From: Burkholderiaceae bacterium | Lineage (GTDB): Bacteria; Pseudomonadota; Gammaproteobacteria; Burkholderiales; Burkholderiaceae | Reading direction: 5' to 3' | Length of the DNA stretch: 12,613 nt | NCBI GenBank assembly: GCA_017998575.1 | Contig: JAGOCV010000093.1 | Coordinates: forward strand, 1 to 12,613 | Part shown: positions 1-7,126 of the stretch, piece by piece | Layout of the letters: every line of letters starts with the position of its first letter | Position numbering within the stretch: position 1 is the stretch's first letter | Translations under genes and position numbers: made by a program | Notes under the pieces: generated by a model | Databases searched by the model: none | Seen by the model: only the letters and a program-made list of their open reading frames with translations | Told to the model about the DNA's origin: nothing

Positions 1-1
1 G

Positions 2-820
2 CCCATCACACCGCAGGCCAGCCGCCTCAACCCGCTGTCGGGCCTGTCCAACCTGTTTTCCAAGCAGCAGCTGGCCAACGTGGGCAAGCTCATCGTCATG
101 GCCATCGCCATCGGCTGGCTGGGCTGGACCTTCGTGGCATCGCACATCAGTGAAGTCGCCACGCTCATGCTGCAGCCCTCGGCCATGGCCATCGCCCGCA
201 TCGGCGACTGGCTGGTCTCGGGCGTGAGCCTGATGCTGATGGTGGTGCTGCTGGTGGCCATCCTCGACGTGCCGCTGCAGCGTTACTTCCATGCCTCCAA
301 GCTGAAGATGTCGCACCAGGAAGTGAAGCAGGAGCACAAGGAATCCGACGGCAACCCGCACCTCAAGGGCAAATTGCGCAGTGCGGCGCGCGAGATCGCC
401 CAGCGCGCCAGCATCACCGCCGTGCCGGCGGCCGACTTCGTGCTGATGAACCCGACCCACTACGCCGTGGCGATCCGCTACGACGACAAGACGATGATGG
501 CGCCGCAGGTGATCTCCAAGGGCGCCGACCTGCTGGCCATGCGCATCCGCGACATCGCCAAGTCCAACGCGATCCCGGTGATCCAGTCGCCCATGCTGGC
601 ACGCGCGCTGTACGCGCACGCCGAGCTCGACCAGCCGATCCCCACCCAGCTCTACACCGCCGTGGCGCAGGTGCTGGCCTATGTGTATCGCCTCAAGGCC
701 GCCATCGCCGGCCGTGGCAGCAATCCCGGCGAGCCGCCCGAGCCGCACGTGCCGCCCGAGCTCGATCCGCATGACCCGCGCCACGGCCGCAAGCCGCTGG
801 CCGAAGGAGCCGCTGAATGA
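2..820 (+). CDS. flhB: Flagellar export switch protein FlhB (5' end cut off by window)
   Basis: FlhB is an inner-membrane component of the flagellar type III export apparatus. It switches secretion from rod/hook to filament substrates by autocleavage in its cytoplasmic domain. The reading frame is open from base 2; the last 272 residues are present, so about 100 N-terminal residues are missing compared with the usual ~380. Two hydrophobic stretches (window residues ~30-48 and ~73-90) fit the last two of four membrane segments. They are followed by a charged linker and the autocleavage motif NPTH at window residues 150-153 (bases 449-460), followed by the conserved YAVAIRYD. A Pro-rich tail of about 30 residues follows the conserved domain. 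The stop overlaps the flhA start as ATGA, so the two are translationally coupled. The GTG at base 80 is internal, because conserved FlhB sequence continues upstream of it. Identification is secure. Confidence 0.97.
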   Translation, partial: PITPQASRLNPLSGLSNLFSKQQLANVGKLIVMAIAIGWLGWTFVASHISEVATLMLQPSAMAIARIGDWLVSGVSLMLMVVLLVAILDVPLQRYFHASKLKMSHQEVKQEHKESDGNPHLKGKLRSAAREIAQRASITAVPAADFVLMNPTHYAVAIRYDDKTMMAPQVISKGADLLAMRIRDIAKSNAIPVIQSPMLARALYAHAELDQPIPTQLYTAVAQVLAYVYRLKAAIAGRGSNPGEPPEPHVPPELDPHDPRHGRKPLAEGAAE

Positions 821-2886
821 ACGGCGCGAAGCAATGGCTGGCCACCCACGGTCGCATGCTCAACAGCCTGGCCGCGCCGCTGCTGGTGGTGCTGATCCTC
901 GCGCTGATGGTGCTGCCCATGCCGCCCTGGCTGCTGGACGGCTTCTTCACGCTCAACATCGCCACCGCGCTGATGGTGATGATGGTGGCCGCCTACATGG
1001 TGCGCCCGCTGGATTTCGCGGCCTTCCCTTCGGTGCTGCTGCTGACCACGCTGATGCGCCTGTCGCTCAACGTGGCGTCCACCCGCGTGGTACTGCTCGA
1101 AGGCCACACCGGCCCGGGCGCGGCCGGCGCGGTGATCGAGGCCTTCGGCCACTTCCTGATCGGAGGCAACTTCGCCGTCGGCCTGATCGTGTTCGCGATC
1201 CTGGTGGTGATCAACTTCATCGTGGTGACCAAGGGCGCCGAGCGCATCGCCGAAGTGTCGGCGCGCTTCACGCTGGACGCGATGCCCGGCAAGCAGATGG
1301 CGGTGGACGCCGACCTGAACTCCGGCAACATCGACGAGAAGGAAGCCCGCCGCCGCCGCGCCGAGATTTCGGAAGAAGCCAACTTCTTCGGCGCCATGGA
1401 CGGCGCCTCCAAGTTCGTGCGCGGCGACGCCATCGCCGGCATCCTGATCCTGCTGATCAGCATCGTGGGCGGCTTCATCGTCGGCATGCTGCAGCACGAT
1501 CTGTCGGCCAGCCAGGCCGCCAGCAGCTACATCCTGCTGGCCGTGGGTGACGCGCTGGTGGCGCAGATCCCGGCGCTGCTGATCTCGGTGGCGGCTGCCA
1601 TGGTGGTCTCGCGCGTGGGCAAGGAAGAGGACGTGGGCCGGCAGATCCTCACGCAGATGGTGGCCTCGCCGCGCGTGCTGGCCATCACCGCCGCCATCAT
1701 GATTTTGCTGGGTCTGATTCCGGGCATGCCGCACGTGGTGTTCCTCACCGTGGGCGGCCTGCTGGGCTGGGGCGCCTGGTGGCTGCACACGCGGCCCAAG
1801 CCCGATCCGGCGGTGGATGTCGCCTCCACCCAGGCCGCCAACGACGGCGAAGCCAGCTGGAACGACCTGCAGCCGGTGGACCTGCTGGGGCTGGAGCTGG
1901 GCTACCGCCTGATCGCGCTGGTGGACAAGAACCGCCAGGGCGACCTGCTGGGCCGCATCAAGGGCGTGCGCCGCAAGTTCGCGCAGGACGTCGGCTTCCT
2001 GCCGCCGGCCGTGCACGTGCGCGACAACCTCGACCTCAAACCCAGCGGCTACCGCATCACGCTGCGCGGCGTGGTGGTGGGCGAAGGCGAGGCCTTCCCC
2101 GGCATGCACATGGCCATCAACCCCGGCGGGCTGACCACGCCGCTGATCGGCACGCCCACGCGCGACCCGGCATTCGATTTGCCCGCGCACTGGATCGAGG
2201 AGCGCCACAAGGACGCCGCGCAGATGGCCGGCTACACCGTGGTCGATGCCGAGACCGTGCTGGCCACGCACCTGTCGCACGTGATGCAGACCAACGCCTC
2301 GCGCCTGCTCAGCCGCACCGAGACGCAGCAGCTGGTGGAATACGTCAGCCGCGTCGCGCCCAAGCTGATCGACGAGGTGGTGCCCAAGGTCGTGCCGATC
2401 CCGGTGTTCCAGAAGGTGCTGCAGCTGCTGCTGGACGAGGCCGTGAACATCCGCGACATGCGCACCATCGTGGAAGCGCTGGCCGAGAACAGCACGGTCA
2501 CCGATCCGGCCGAGCTGGCCCGCCGCGTGCGCGTGTCGCTGGCGCCGGCCATCGTGCAGCAGATCTATGGCCCGGTGCGCGAGCTCGACGTCATCGCCAT
2601 CGAGCCGGGCCTGGAGCGCCTGCTGGTGCAGGCCCTGGCCAATCCGCAGGGCCCCGCGCTCGACCCCGGCGTGGCCGACGTGCTCACGCGCTCGGCCGCC
2701 GAAGTCGCCATGCAGCAGGAAGAAAGCGGCGTGCCCGCCTGCCTGCTGGTGCCCGACGTCATCCGCAATTCCATGGCGCGTCTCGTGCGCCGCGTCGCGC
2801 CGCGCATGGCGGTGCTGGCGCACAGCGAGATCCCTGAAACCCACACCATCCGCATCGGCCCGATCCTGCGAGGAGCCACAGCATAA
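817..2886 (+). CDS. flhA: Flagellar export gate protein FlhA
   Basis: FlhA is the major export-gate subunit of the flagellar type III secretion system. Its membrane half conducts protons and its cytoplasmic half docks chaperone-substrate complexes. The product is 689 residues, the normal family length (~690-700). Roughly eight hydrophobic segments lie in residues 18-325. Between them is the conserved cytoplasmic FHIPEP loop (about 146-205), including MPGKQMAVDADLNSG at 156-170 and RAEISEEANFFGAMDGASKF at 181-200. The RLSLNVASTR stretch at 81-90 is also typical. Residues ~345-689 form the cytoplasmic domain. The ATG overlaps the flhB stop by four bases, and the TAA stop overlaps the proposed ATA start of flhF. 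Nothing suggests truncation or frameshift. Together with flhB and flhF this is the standard beta/gamma-proteobacterial order. Confidence 0.98.
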   Translation: MNGAKQWLATHGRMLNSLAAPLLVVLILALMVLPMPPWLLDGFFTLNIATALMVMMVAAYMVRPLDFAAFPSVLLLTTLMRLSLNVASTRVVLLEGHTGPGAAGAVIEAFGHFLIGGNFAVGLIVFAILVVINFIVVTKGAERIAEVSARFTLDAMPGKQMAVDADLNSGNIDEKEARRRRAEISEEANFFGAMDGASKFVRGDAIAGILILLISIVGGFIVGMLQHDLSASQAASSYILLAVGDALVAQIPALLISVAAAMVVSRVGKEEDVGRQILTQMVASPRVLAITAAIMILLGLIPGMPHVVFLTVGGLLGWGAWWLHTRPKPDPAVDVASTQAANDGEASWNDLQPVDLLGLELGYRLIALVDKNRQGDLLGRIKGVRRKFAQDVGFLPPAVHVRDNLDLKPSGYRITLRGVVVGEGEAFPGMHMAINPGGLTTPLIGTPTRDPAFDLPAHWIEERHKDAAQMAGYTVVDAETVLATHLSHVMQTNASRLLSRTETQQLVEYVSRVAPKLIDEVVPKVVPIPVFQKVLQLLLDEAVNIRDMRTIVEALAENSTVTDPAELARRVRVSLAPAIVQQIYGPVRELDVIAIEPGLERLLVQALANPQGPALDPGVADVLTRSAAEVAMQQEESGVPACLLVPDVIRNSMARLVRRVAPRMAVLAHSEIPETHTIRIGPILRGATA
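2871..2886 (+). promoter_or_regulatory. Shine-Dalgarno and ATA start overlapping flhA stop (flhF initiation region)
   Basis: AGGAG at 2871-2875 lies 7 bases before ATA at 2883-2885, an ideal ribosome-binding spacing. That ATA overlaps the flhA stop TAA (2884-2886) as ATAA. The codons after ATA read NIQRFTAPTSREALAK, the expected start of FlhF after its Met. The flhF frame is closed by a TGA at 2835-2837, and no ATG, GTG or TTG occurs in frame between that stop and GTG 2982. The sequence therefore shows either a rare ATA start or a G-to-A change in an ancestral ATGA overlap. Confidence 0.75.
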
Positions 2887-4454
2887 ACATCCAGCGTTTC
2901 ACCGCCCCCACGTCGCGCGAGGCGCTTGCGAAGGCCCGCGCCGTCTTCGGCGAAGGCACGCTCATCCTCTCCAACCGCCCGGTGCCGGGCGGCATCGAGG
3001 TGGTGGCCACGGCCGAGGACACGCTCAACGCCCTGGCCCAGAGCGAAGCCGAACAGCAGCAGGCAGCGCCGGCCGCGCCGCGCAAAGTGCCCGCGGCAGC
3101 CGCCCCGGCCGCCGCGCCCACGCCCGAGCAGGAAGACGCCGAGCAACTGGCCATGAGCACGCTCTCGTTCCAGGACTATGTGCGCGAACGCATGCTGCGC
3201 CGCCGCCATGAAGCCGCGCAGGCGCTGCAACAGGCCGAGCAGGCCGTGCACGCCGCCGTCCAGCCGGCGCCGCGCGCCGCGCGCCAGCCGCAGGCCGCCA
3301 CCGTGCGCGCCGAGCCCGCCGCCGTCGCGATGGAATTTCCCGCGCTGCTCGACAACCCCGTGGTGCCGGAAGACACCGTCGGCACCGGCCCGCTGGCCGT
3401 GGCCGATGCCCTGGTCTCGGTGGAAGCCGAAGCCGCGCCGGCCATGGCCCCGGTGGCTGCCGTTGCTGCGCCGGTGGCCACACCCGTCGCTGCCGCCCAG
3501 CCGGCCGCGCGCACCGTGCTGCCGCAGGGCATCCTCGACGAGCTGCAGGCCATGAAGGCGCTGATCGACGACCGCTTCAACACCCTGGCCTGGCTGGGCG
3601 AGACGCGGCAGGACCCGGTGCGCGCCAGCCTCATGCACAAGCTGATCCGCGCGGGCTACTCGCCCACGCTGGCACGCACGCTGCTGGAACACCTGCCGAC
3701 GGGCACCAACCCGATCGCCGCCCTGCCCTGGCTGACCACCATGCTCCAGCGCAACCTGCGCACCGATGCCGACGGCCAGCGCATCCTGCAGGAAGGCGGC
3801 ATCTTCGCGCTGGTGGGCGCCACCGGCGTGGGCAAGACCACCACGGCCGCCAAGCTGGCCGGCCGCGCGGTGGCCGAACACGGCGCCGCCGCCGTCGGCC
3901 TCATCACGCTCGACACCCAGCGCGTGGGCGCGCATGAGCAACTGCGCCTCTTCGGCCGCCAGTTCGGCGTGGTGGCCCATCAGGCGCACGACCGCGCGGC
4001 CCTGGGCGAGCTGCTGGGCCTGTTCGAGCATCGCCACCTGGTGCTGATCGACACCGCGGGCCTGGCCCCCAGCGACCAGCGCATGCGCGGCATGCTCGAC
4101 ATGCTGGATCTGCCCGGCGTCAACCGCACGCTGGTGCTCAACGCCGGCGCGCAGGGCGACACGCTCGACAGCGTGCTCACCGCCTTCCGCGGCAACGGCA
4201 CGCAGCACGCCATCCTCTCCAAGATCGACGAAGCCGTGAAGCTCGGCCCGGCGCTGGACACGCTCATCCGCCACCAGTTCACCCTGCGCGGCGTGACCTG
4301 CGGCCAGCGCGTGCCCGACGATTGGCAAGAGGCAGACGCGGCGCAGCTGGTGCGCCAGAGCATGCGCGCACCCACCCGTTCGGCCTTCGATCCGCGCACC
4401 AGCGACCTGGGCTTCTTCTTCGCGGCGGAACACGAGGGCGCGGCGCTGGCCTGA
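2883..4454 (+). CDS. flhF: Flagellar biosynthesis SRP-type GTPase FlhF (apparent ATA start)
   Basis: FlhF is a GTPase related to Ffh and FtsY that places flagella at the pole and promotes assembly of the first basal-body parts. From ATA at 2883 the product is 523 residues. It has a short conserved N-terminal segment (NIQRFTAPTSREALAKA, then FGEGTLILSNRP), a long Ala/Pro/Glu-rich variable region to about residue 215, a helical N domain (~220-305) and the G domain. GTPase motifs are all visible: GATGVGKT at 312-319, DTQRVGA from 344, DTAG from 390, SKID from 446 (usually TKLD) and GQRVPDD from 474. The first conventional start, GTG 2982, would remove the first 33 residues, which include conserved sequence, so I prefer ATA. 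The start overlaps the flhA stop, so translation probably depends on flhA coupling. The product is certain; the start codon is the uncertain point. Confidence 0.92.
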   Translation: MNIQRFTAPTSREALAKARAVFGEGTLILSNRPVPGGIEVVATAEDTLNALAQSEAEQQQAAPAAPRKVPAAAAPAAAPTPEQEDAEQLAMSTLSFQDYVRERMLRRRHEAAQALQQAEQAVHAAVQPAPRAARQPQAATVRAEPAAVAMEFPALLDNPVVPEDTVGTGPLAVADALVSVEAEAAPAMAPVAAVAAPVATPVAAAQPAARTVLPQGILDELQAMKALIDDRFNTLAWLGETRQDPVRASLMHKLIRAGYSPTLARTLLEHLPTGTNPIAALPWLTTMLQRNLRTDADGQRILQEGGIFALVGATGVGKTTTAAKLAGRAVAEHGAAAVGLITLDTQRVGAHEQLRLFGRQFGVVAHQAHDRAALGELLGLFEHRHLVLIDTAGLAPSDQRMRGMLDMLDLPGVNRTLVLNAGAQGDTLDSVLTAFRGNGTQHAILSKIDEAVKLGPALDTLIRHQFTLRGVTCGQRVPDDWQEADAAQLVRQSMRAPTRSAFDPRTSDLGFFFAAEHEGAALA

Positions 4455-4515
4455 GGCGCGCACGCACCCCGCCAACGACGACGACCCCGACACACAGACC
4501 AAGGAACGCGGACGT

Positions 4516-5232
4516 ATGTACACCGCCAAGGGACAGCTCGACCGGGACGCCATGATCCGGCAGTACCTGCCGCTGGTGCAGCGGCTGGCCCATCACATGA
4601 TCGCCAAGCTGCCGCCCAACGTCGAACTCGACGACCTGATGCAGGTCGGCATGATCGGCCTGACCGAGGCGCTCTCGCGCTACGAGGCCAGCCAGGGCGT
4701 GCAGTTCGAAACCTTCGCCACCCAGCGCATCCGCGGGGCCATGATCGACGAGCTGCGCGAGGGCGACTGGATGAGCCGCGGCTCGCGCAAGAGCCAGAAA
4801 GAGATCGAACGCGCCGTGCACCGACTCGAACAGAAGCTGGGCCGCCCGCCCATCGAATCCGAAATCGCCGCCGACCTGGGCATGGCGCTGGCCGACTACC
4901 AGTCGCTGCTCTCGCGCGTGCGCGGCACGCAGCTGGTGTACCTGGAAGACATGTCGCACGGCAGCGAGGAGGAAGACAGCTTCCTCGACCGCAACCTGGG
5001 CGAGCAGGAAGCCGATCCGCTGTCGGTGCTGCGCGACCAGCGCCTGCGCGAAGCCCTGGTGCGCGCCATCAAGGCCCTGCCCGAACGCGAGCAGTACATC
5101 ATGAGCATGTACTACGAGCAGGACATGAACCTCAAGGAAATCGCGCAGGTGCTCGGCATCACCGAATCGCGCGTGTGCCAGTTGCACAGCCAGTCGATCG
5201 CGCGGCTGCGGGCGAAGATGCGCAGCCACTGA
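4516..5232 (+). CDS. fliA: Flagellar sigma factor FliA (sigma-28, RpoF)
   Basis: FliA directs RNA polymerase to late flagellar promoters (filament, motor, chemotaxis) and is held inactive by FlgM until the hook is complete. The product is 238 residues, the family norm. Region 2 spans about residues 12-85, with DDLMQVGMIGLTEALSRYE at 39-57 and FETFATQRIRGAMIDELR at 64-81. Region 3 follows (92-140). Region 4 ends the protein with the helix-turn-helix NLKEIAQVLGITESRVCQLH at 205-224. The ATG at 4516 gives the expected MYTAKG N-terminus. AAGGA at 4501-4505 is a ribosome-binding site ten bases upstream. The gene starts 61 bases after flhF, a gap with no recognisable promoter; flhG, which commonly sits here, is missing. 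A strong hairpin terminator follows the stop by 16 bases, so fliA is the last gene of the operon. Confidence 0.97.
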   Translation: MYTAKGQLDRDAMIRQYLPLVQRLAHHMIAKLPPNVELDDLMQVGMIGLTEALSRYEASQGVQFETFATQRIRGAMIDELREGDWMSRGSRKSQKEIERAVHRLEQKLGRPPIESEIAADLGMALADYQSLLSRVRGTQLVYLEDMSHGSEEEDSFLDRNLGEQEADPLSVLRDQRLREALVRAIKALPEREQYIMSMYYEQDMNLKEIAQVLGITESRVCQLHSQSIARLRAKMRSH

Positions 5233-5248
5233 CGGGCTCTGCTGCACA

Positions 5249-5288
5249 CCATGAAGAAAGGCGCCCCGCAGGGCGCCTTTCTTCATGG
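5249..5288. terminator. Perfect-stem bidirectional hairpin terminator between fliA and the convergent OMP gene
   Basis: Bases 5249-5266 pair without mismatch with 5271-5288 around the four-base loop CGCA, giving an 18-bp stem. The GC-rich core is GGCGCCC/GGGCGCC. The outer arm AAGAAAG/CTTTCTT places a T-rich tract after the core in both directions. It lies 16 bases after the fliA stop and 23 bases beyond the stop of the convergent gene, so it can serve both transcripts as an intrinsic terminator. Confidence 0.93.
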
Positions 5289-5311
5289 AGAACCCGGATG
5301 CTCCTCCCCAG

Positions 5312-6109
5312 TCAGAACCTGTACTTCACGCGCACCCCCAATTCGCGGGTGTCGTTCTTCGGCTCACGCAGGGAATAGATGAACACACCGTCCGTGTAGG
5401 TGTTCACCTTGGAGTCGGCGATCTTCCAGTAGCCAGCGAACACGCCCACCGTCCAGTTCTTCACGACATAGTCCATGCCCAGCCGCAGCCCGTGGCCCTT
5501 GTCCTGGTCATTGACAGGGTTGCCGAACACCGCGGCGTATGCGGGAGAGATATCGGCGAAGTAGGACGTCTGCCGGCCCGACAGCAGGTGGTTGTATTCC
5601 AGCGAGGTCACCAGCTTGGCTTGCTCGCCGACCTGCATCCTGTGCTCTGCACCCAGCATCAGGAACTGGTACTCGCTCTTGCGGCGATATCCCATCGCTC
5701 CCGTGCTGCTACGGCCGCGCAGATCGTTCTCGAGAACCCTGTAGCCTAGCCCGGCGTAGGGCGCGATGACATGGGACCCGACCGCGACATCCATGCCCAC
5801 CGCCGCGCGCATTTCCAGCAACCGGTCCCCGTTCGCAGCACTGCTGCCGGTGCCGTTGCTGGTGTAGTCGACATTGCCCGAAGCGTGCCGCAGCCCGCCC
5901 GTCAGGAAGAAGCTGTTGAACGCATAGGTGCCGTCCAGTGCAATGCCGAGCTTCTGCCCGGACAGGCTCATGAGGCCCGGTTCCTGGTAGCGATAGCCGG
6001 AGAGCTGCAGGCCGGCTTCCACCCCTGTTTCGGTTTTGAGCGACACGGATTGCGCCGTCGCCAGAGCGCAGGTCAGCGACACCAGCGCAAAGGCGGTGAT
6101 TCGTTTCAT
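5312..6109 (-). CDS. Outer-membrane beta-barrel protein, function unknown
   Basis: A 265-residue exported protein that I cannot assign to a named porin. The start at 6109 gives a textbook signal peptide (MKRITAFALVSLTCALATAQ, cleavage near residues 18-20) preceded by GGGAG (complement of 6117-6121) seven bases upstream. The mature part is a series of alternating polar/hydrophobic strands with many Gly, Tyr and aromatic residues. It ends in GVRVKYRF, the C-terminal aromatic signature recognised by the BAM machinery. Length and pattern suit an eight- to ten-strand barrel of the OmpW/OmpA-barrel 'beta-barrel domain' type. An ORF extension to 6277 lacks sense, since it would bury the signal peptide. 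Two 60-base blocks near the 3' end (5341-5460) count 57-58% GC against 68% in a block of the dehydrogenase gene (7141-7200), which hints at a separate history. The gene is convergent with fliA. It might be co-transcribed with the catabolic genes upstream or have its own promoter. Confidence 0.85.
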   Translation of the reverse strand: MKRITAFALVSLTCALATAQSVSLKTETGVEAGLQLSGYRYQEPGLMSLSGQKLGIALDGTYAFNSFFLTGGLRHASGNVDYTSNGTGSSAANGDRLLEMRAAVGMDVAVGSHVIAPYAGLGYRVLENDLRGRSSTGAMGYRRKSEYQFLMLGAEHRMQVGEQAKLVTSLEYNHLLSGRQTSYFADISPAYAAVFGNPVNDQDKGHGLRLGMDYVVKNWTVGVFAGYWKIADSKVNTYTDGVFIYSLREPKNDTRELGVRVKYRF

Positions 6110-6292
6110 TATTGGACTCCCGGAAGTTTGGTCTGATAGATCGCCGCGGCCATTGCGGCGCGGCGCCGGGAGTGCCATGGGCCGGCAAGCACCCGTGAAT
6201 CTGCTCGACTCAATGGGTTGAGCCGGGACACGAAACCAAACTAATGAAGATCGAACCAACGCGCGCCCGCGATGCATGCGGCGGCGCCAGCC
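6110..6292 (-). other. Gene-free leader between hydratase and outer-membrane protein genes
   Basis: These 183 bases hold no credible gene. The part around 6229-6262 is the most A/T-rich and is where a promoter for the outer-membrane protein would be expected, but I find no -10/-35 pair good enough to call. Two small inverted repeats are visible: CTCAA/TTGAG (6209-6213 and 6218-6222, four-base loop), which could be an operator half-site pair, and CGCCGC/GCGGCG (6142-6147 and 6155-6160), which could form a hairpin in the leader RNA. No T-tract terminator follows the hydratase gene, so read-through into the outer-membrane protein gene is possible. Confidence 0.4.
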
Positions 6293-7108
6293 TCACACCG
6301 AGAACTTCACCCCCAACGCCCCCACCCCCTCGAACCGCGTGCGCACTTCGCGCACAGCGCCCGCCTCATCCTCCAGCGCGCCGCGCTTGCCCATCCACGA
6401 TCCGGTGGTGACGACGTCGCCCGCCCGGATCGGCTGGCCGCGCGCGGCCAGGTGGTTGGCCAGCCATACGAGCAGCGGCACGAGGTCGGGCACGGTGGCG
6501 CCGCCTGCGTGGTCGATCACGGTCTGGCCGTTCACGTCCACCCGCACCGGCTGCGTGGCGCAATCCACCGCGCGATAGCCCGGCACGGGAGCGCCCAGGA
6601 TGTAGGCGCCGCAGTGCAGGCCATCGGCCAGCATGACGAGCGATTCGGCCGGGTTGGCGGCGGGCGTGGCGAAGCGCGGCGTCAGCAGCTCCATGCCGAC
6701 GTGGGTGCTGCCGATGGCCGCCAGCACGTCGGGCGCCGCGTAGGGCGTGCCGGTGGCGGGCAGGTCGCGCGCGAAGACGTAGGCGATCTCGCATTCGTAG
6801 TCCACGGCGTCGCCCGCGAACACGGGCGCGCCGGCTTCGTCGTGGCGCAGGCTGCGCCAGATCGGCGCGCAGGTGGGCGTGGCCTCTCCACGCGCTCCCA
6901 CCTTCCAGCCGGCCACGGGGCCGAGTTCGGCGGTCAACGCGTCCTGGATGTCGTAGGCGTCCTGCGCGGTGGCAGGCGCCAGAGCGGCATCGAGCACGGT
7001 GCCCGCCGCCGGCAGCGGGGCGTGGGTCTGCGGCACGCCCGCGCGGGCGGTGGCGCGGCGGTGGGCGAGAAGCCGGGCGGCCGCCGAGCGGGCGGTGGTG
7101 CTGTCCAT
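6293..7108 (-). CDS. 2-oxopent-4-enoate hydratase-family protein (MhpD/FAH-like)
   Basis: The 271-residue product matches the hydratase/decarboxylase branch of the fumarylacetoacetase fold. These enzymes use a divalent metal to add water to 2-hydroxy-2,4-dienoates (giving 4-hydroxy-2-oxo acids) or to decarboxylate 4-oxalocrotonate. The metal-binding pattern is present: E105 and E107 in DYECEIAYVFARDL and E140 in VGMELL, matching the three Glu ligands described for MhpD. GWKVG (67-71) carries a likely catalytic Lys, and TGSWMG (235-240) is the conserved Gly-rich turn. The gene is the last enzyme of the catabolic operon, 18 bases after the preceding dehydrogenase. It has only a weak ribosome-binding site, so translational coupling is likely. 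No ring-cleavage dioxygenase or aldolase partner lies in the window, so the classical meta-cleavage role is unproven. A paralogue acting on another 2-oxo acid is equally possible. Confidence 0.85.
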   Translation of the reverse strand: MDSTTARSAAARLLAHRRATARAGVPQTHAPLPAAGTVLDAALAPATAQDAYDIQDALTAELGPVAGWKVGARGEATPTCAPIWRSLRHDEAGAPVFAGDAVDYECEIAYVFARDLPATGTPYAAPDVLAAIGSTHVGMELLTPRFATPAANPAESLVMLADGLHCGAYILGAPVPGYRAVDCATQPVRVDVNGQTVIDHAGGATVPDLVPLLVWLANHLAARGQPIRAGDVVTTGSWMGKRGALEDEAGAVREVRTRFEGVGALGVKFSV

Positions 7109-7126
7109 GGTCTGGTCGCTTCGGAC

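Noticed and set aside
679..2844. 721-codon open frame on the - strand opposite flhA
   Set aside because: It is a mirror of flhA codon bias in GC-rich DNA. The product is an unnatural His/Gln/Arg/Gly-rich string with no domain, and flhA itself is unmistakable.
2982..4454. GTG 2982 as the flhF start
   Set aside because: Would discard the conserved NIQRFTAPTSREALAK and FGEGTLILSNRP segments and has no well-placed Shine-Dalgarno.
2565..4553. 662-codon open frame on the - strand opposite flhF
   Set aside because: Low-complexity Gly/Arg/His/Ala product; complementary to the well-supported flhF.
6125..6242. 8-bp inverted repeat AGTTTGGT (6125-6132) / ACCAAACT (6235-6242)
   Set aside because: Arms are about 100 bases apart, and an 8-base match is not unlikely by chance in a region this size.
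6110..6277. N-terminal extension of the outer-membrane protein
   Set aside because: Would place 56 basic, unrelated residues before a clear signal peptide; GGGAG supports the start at 6109.
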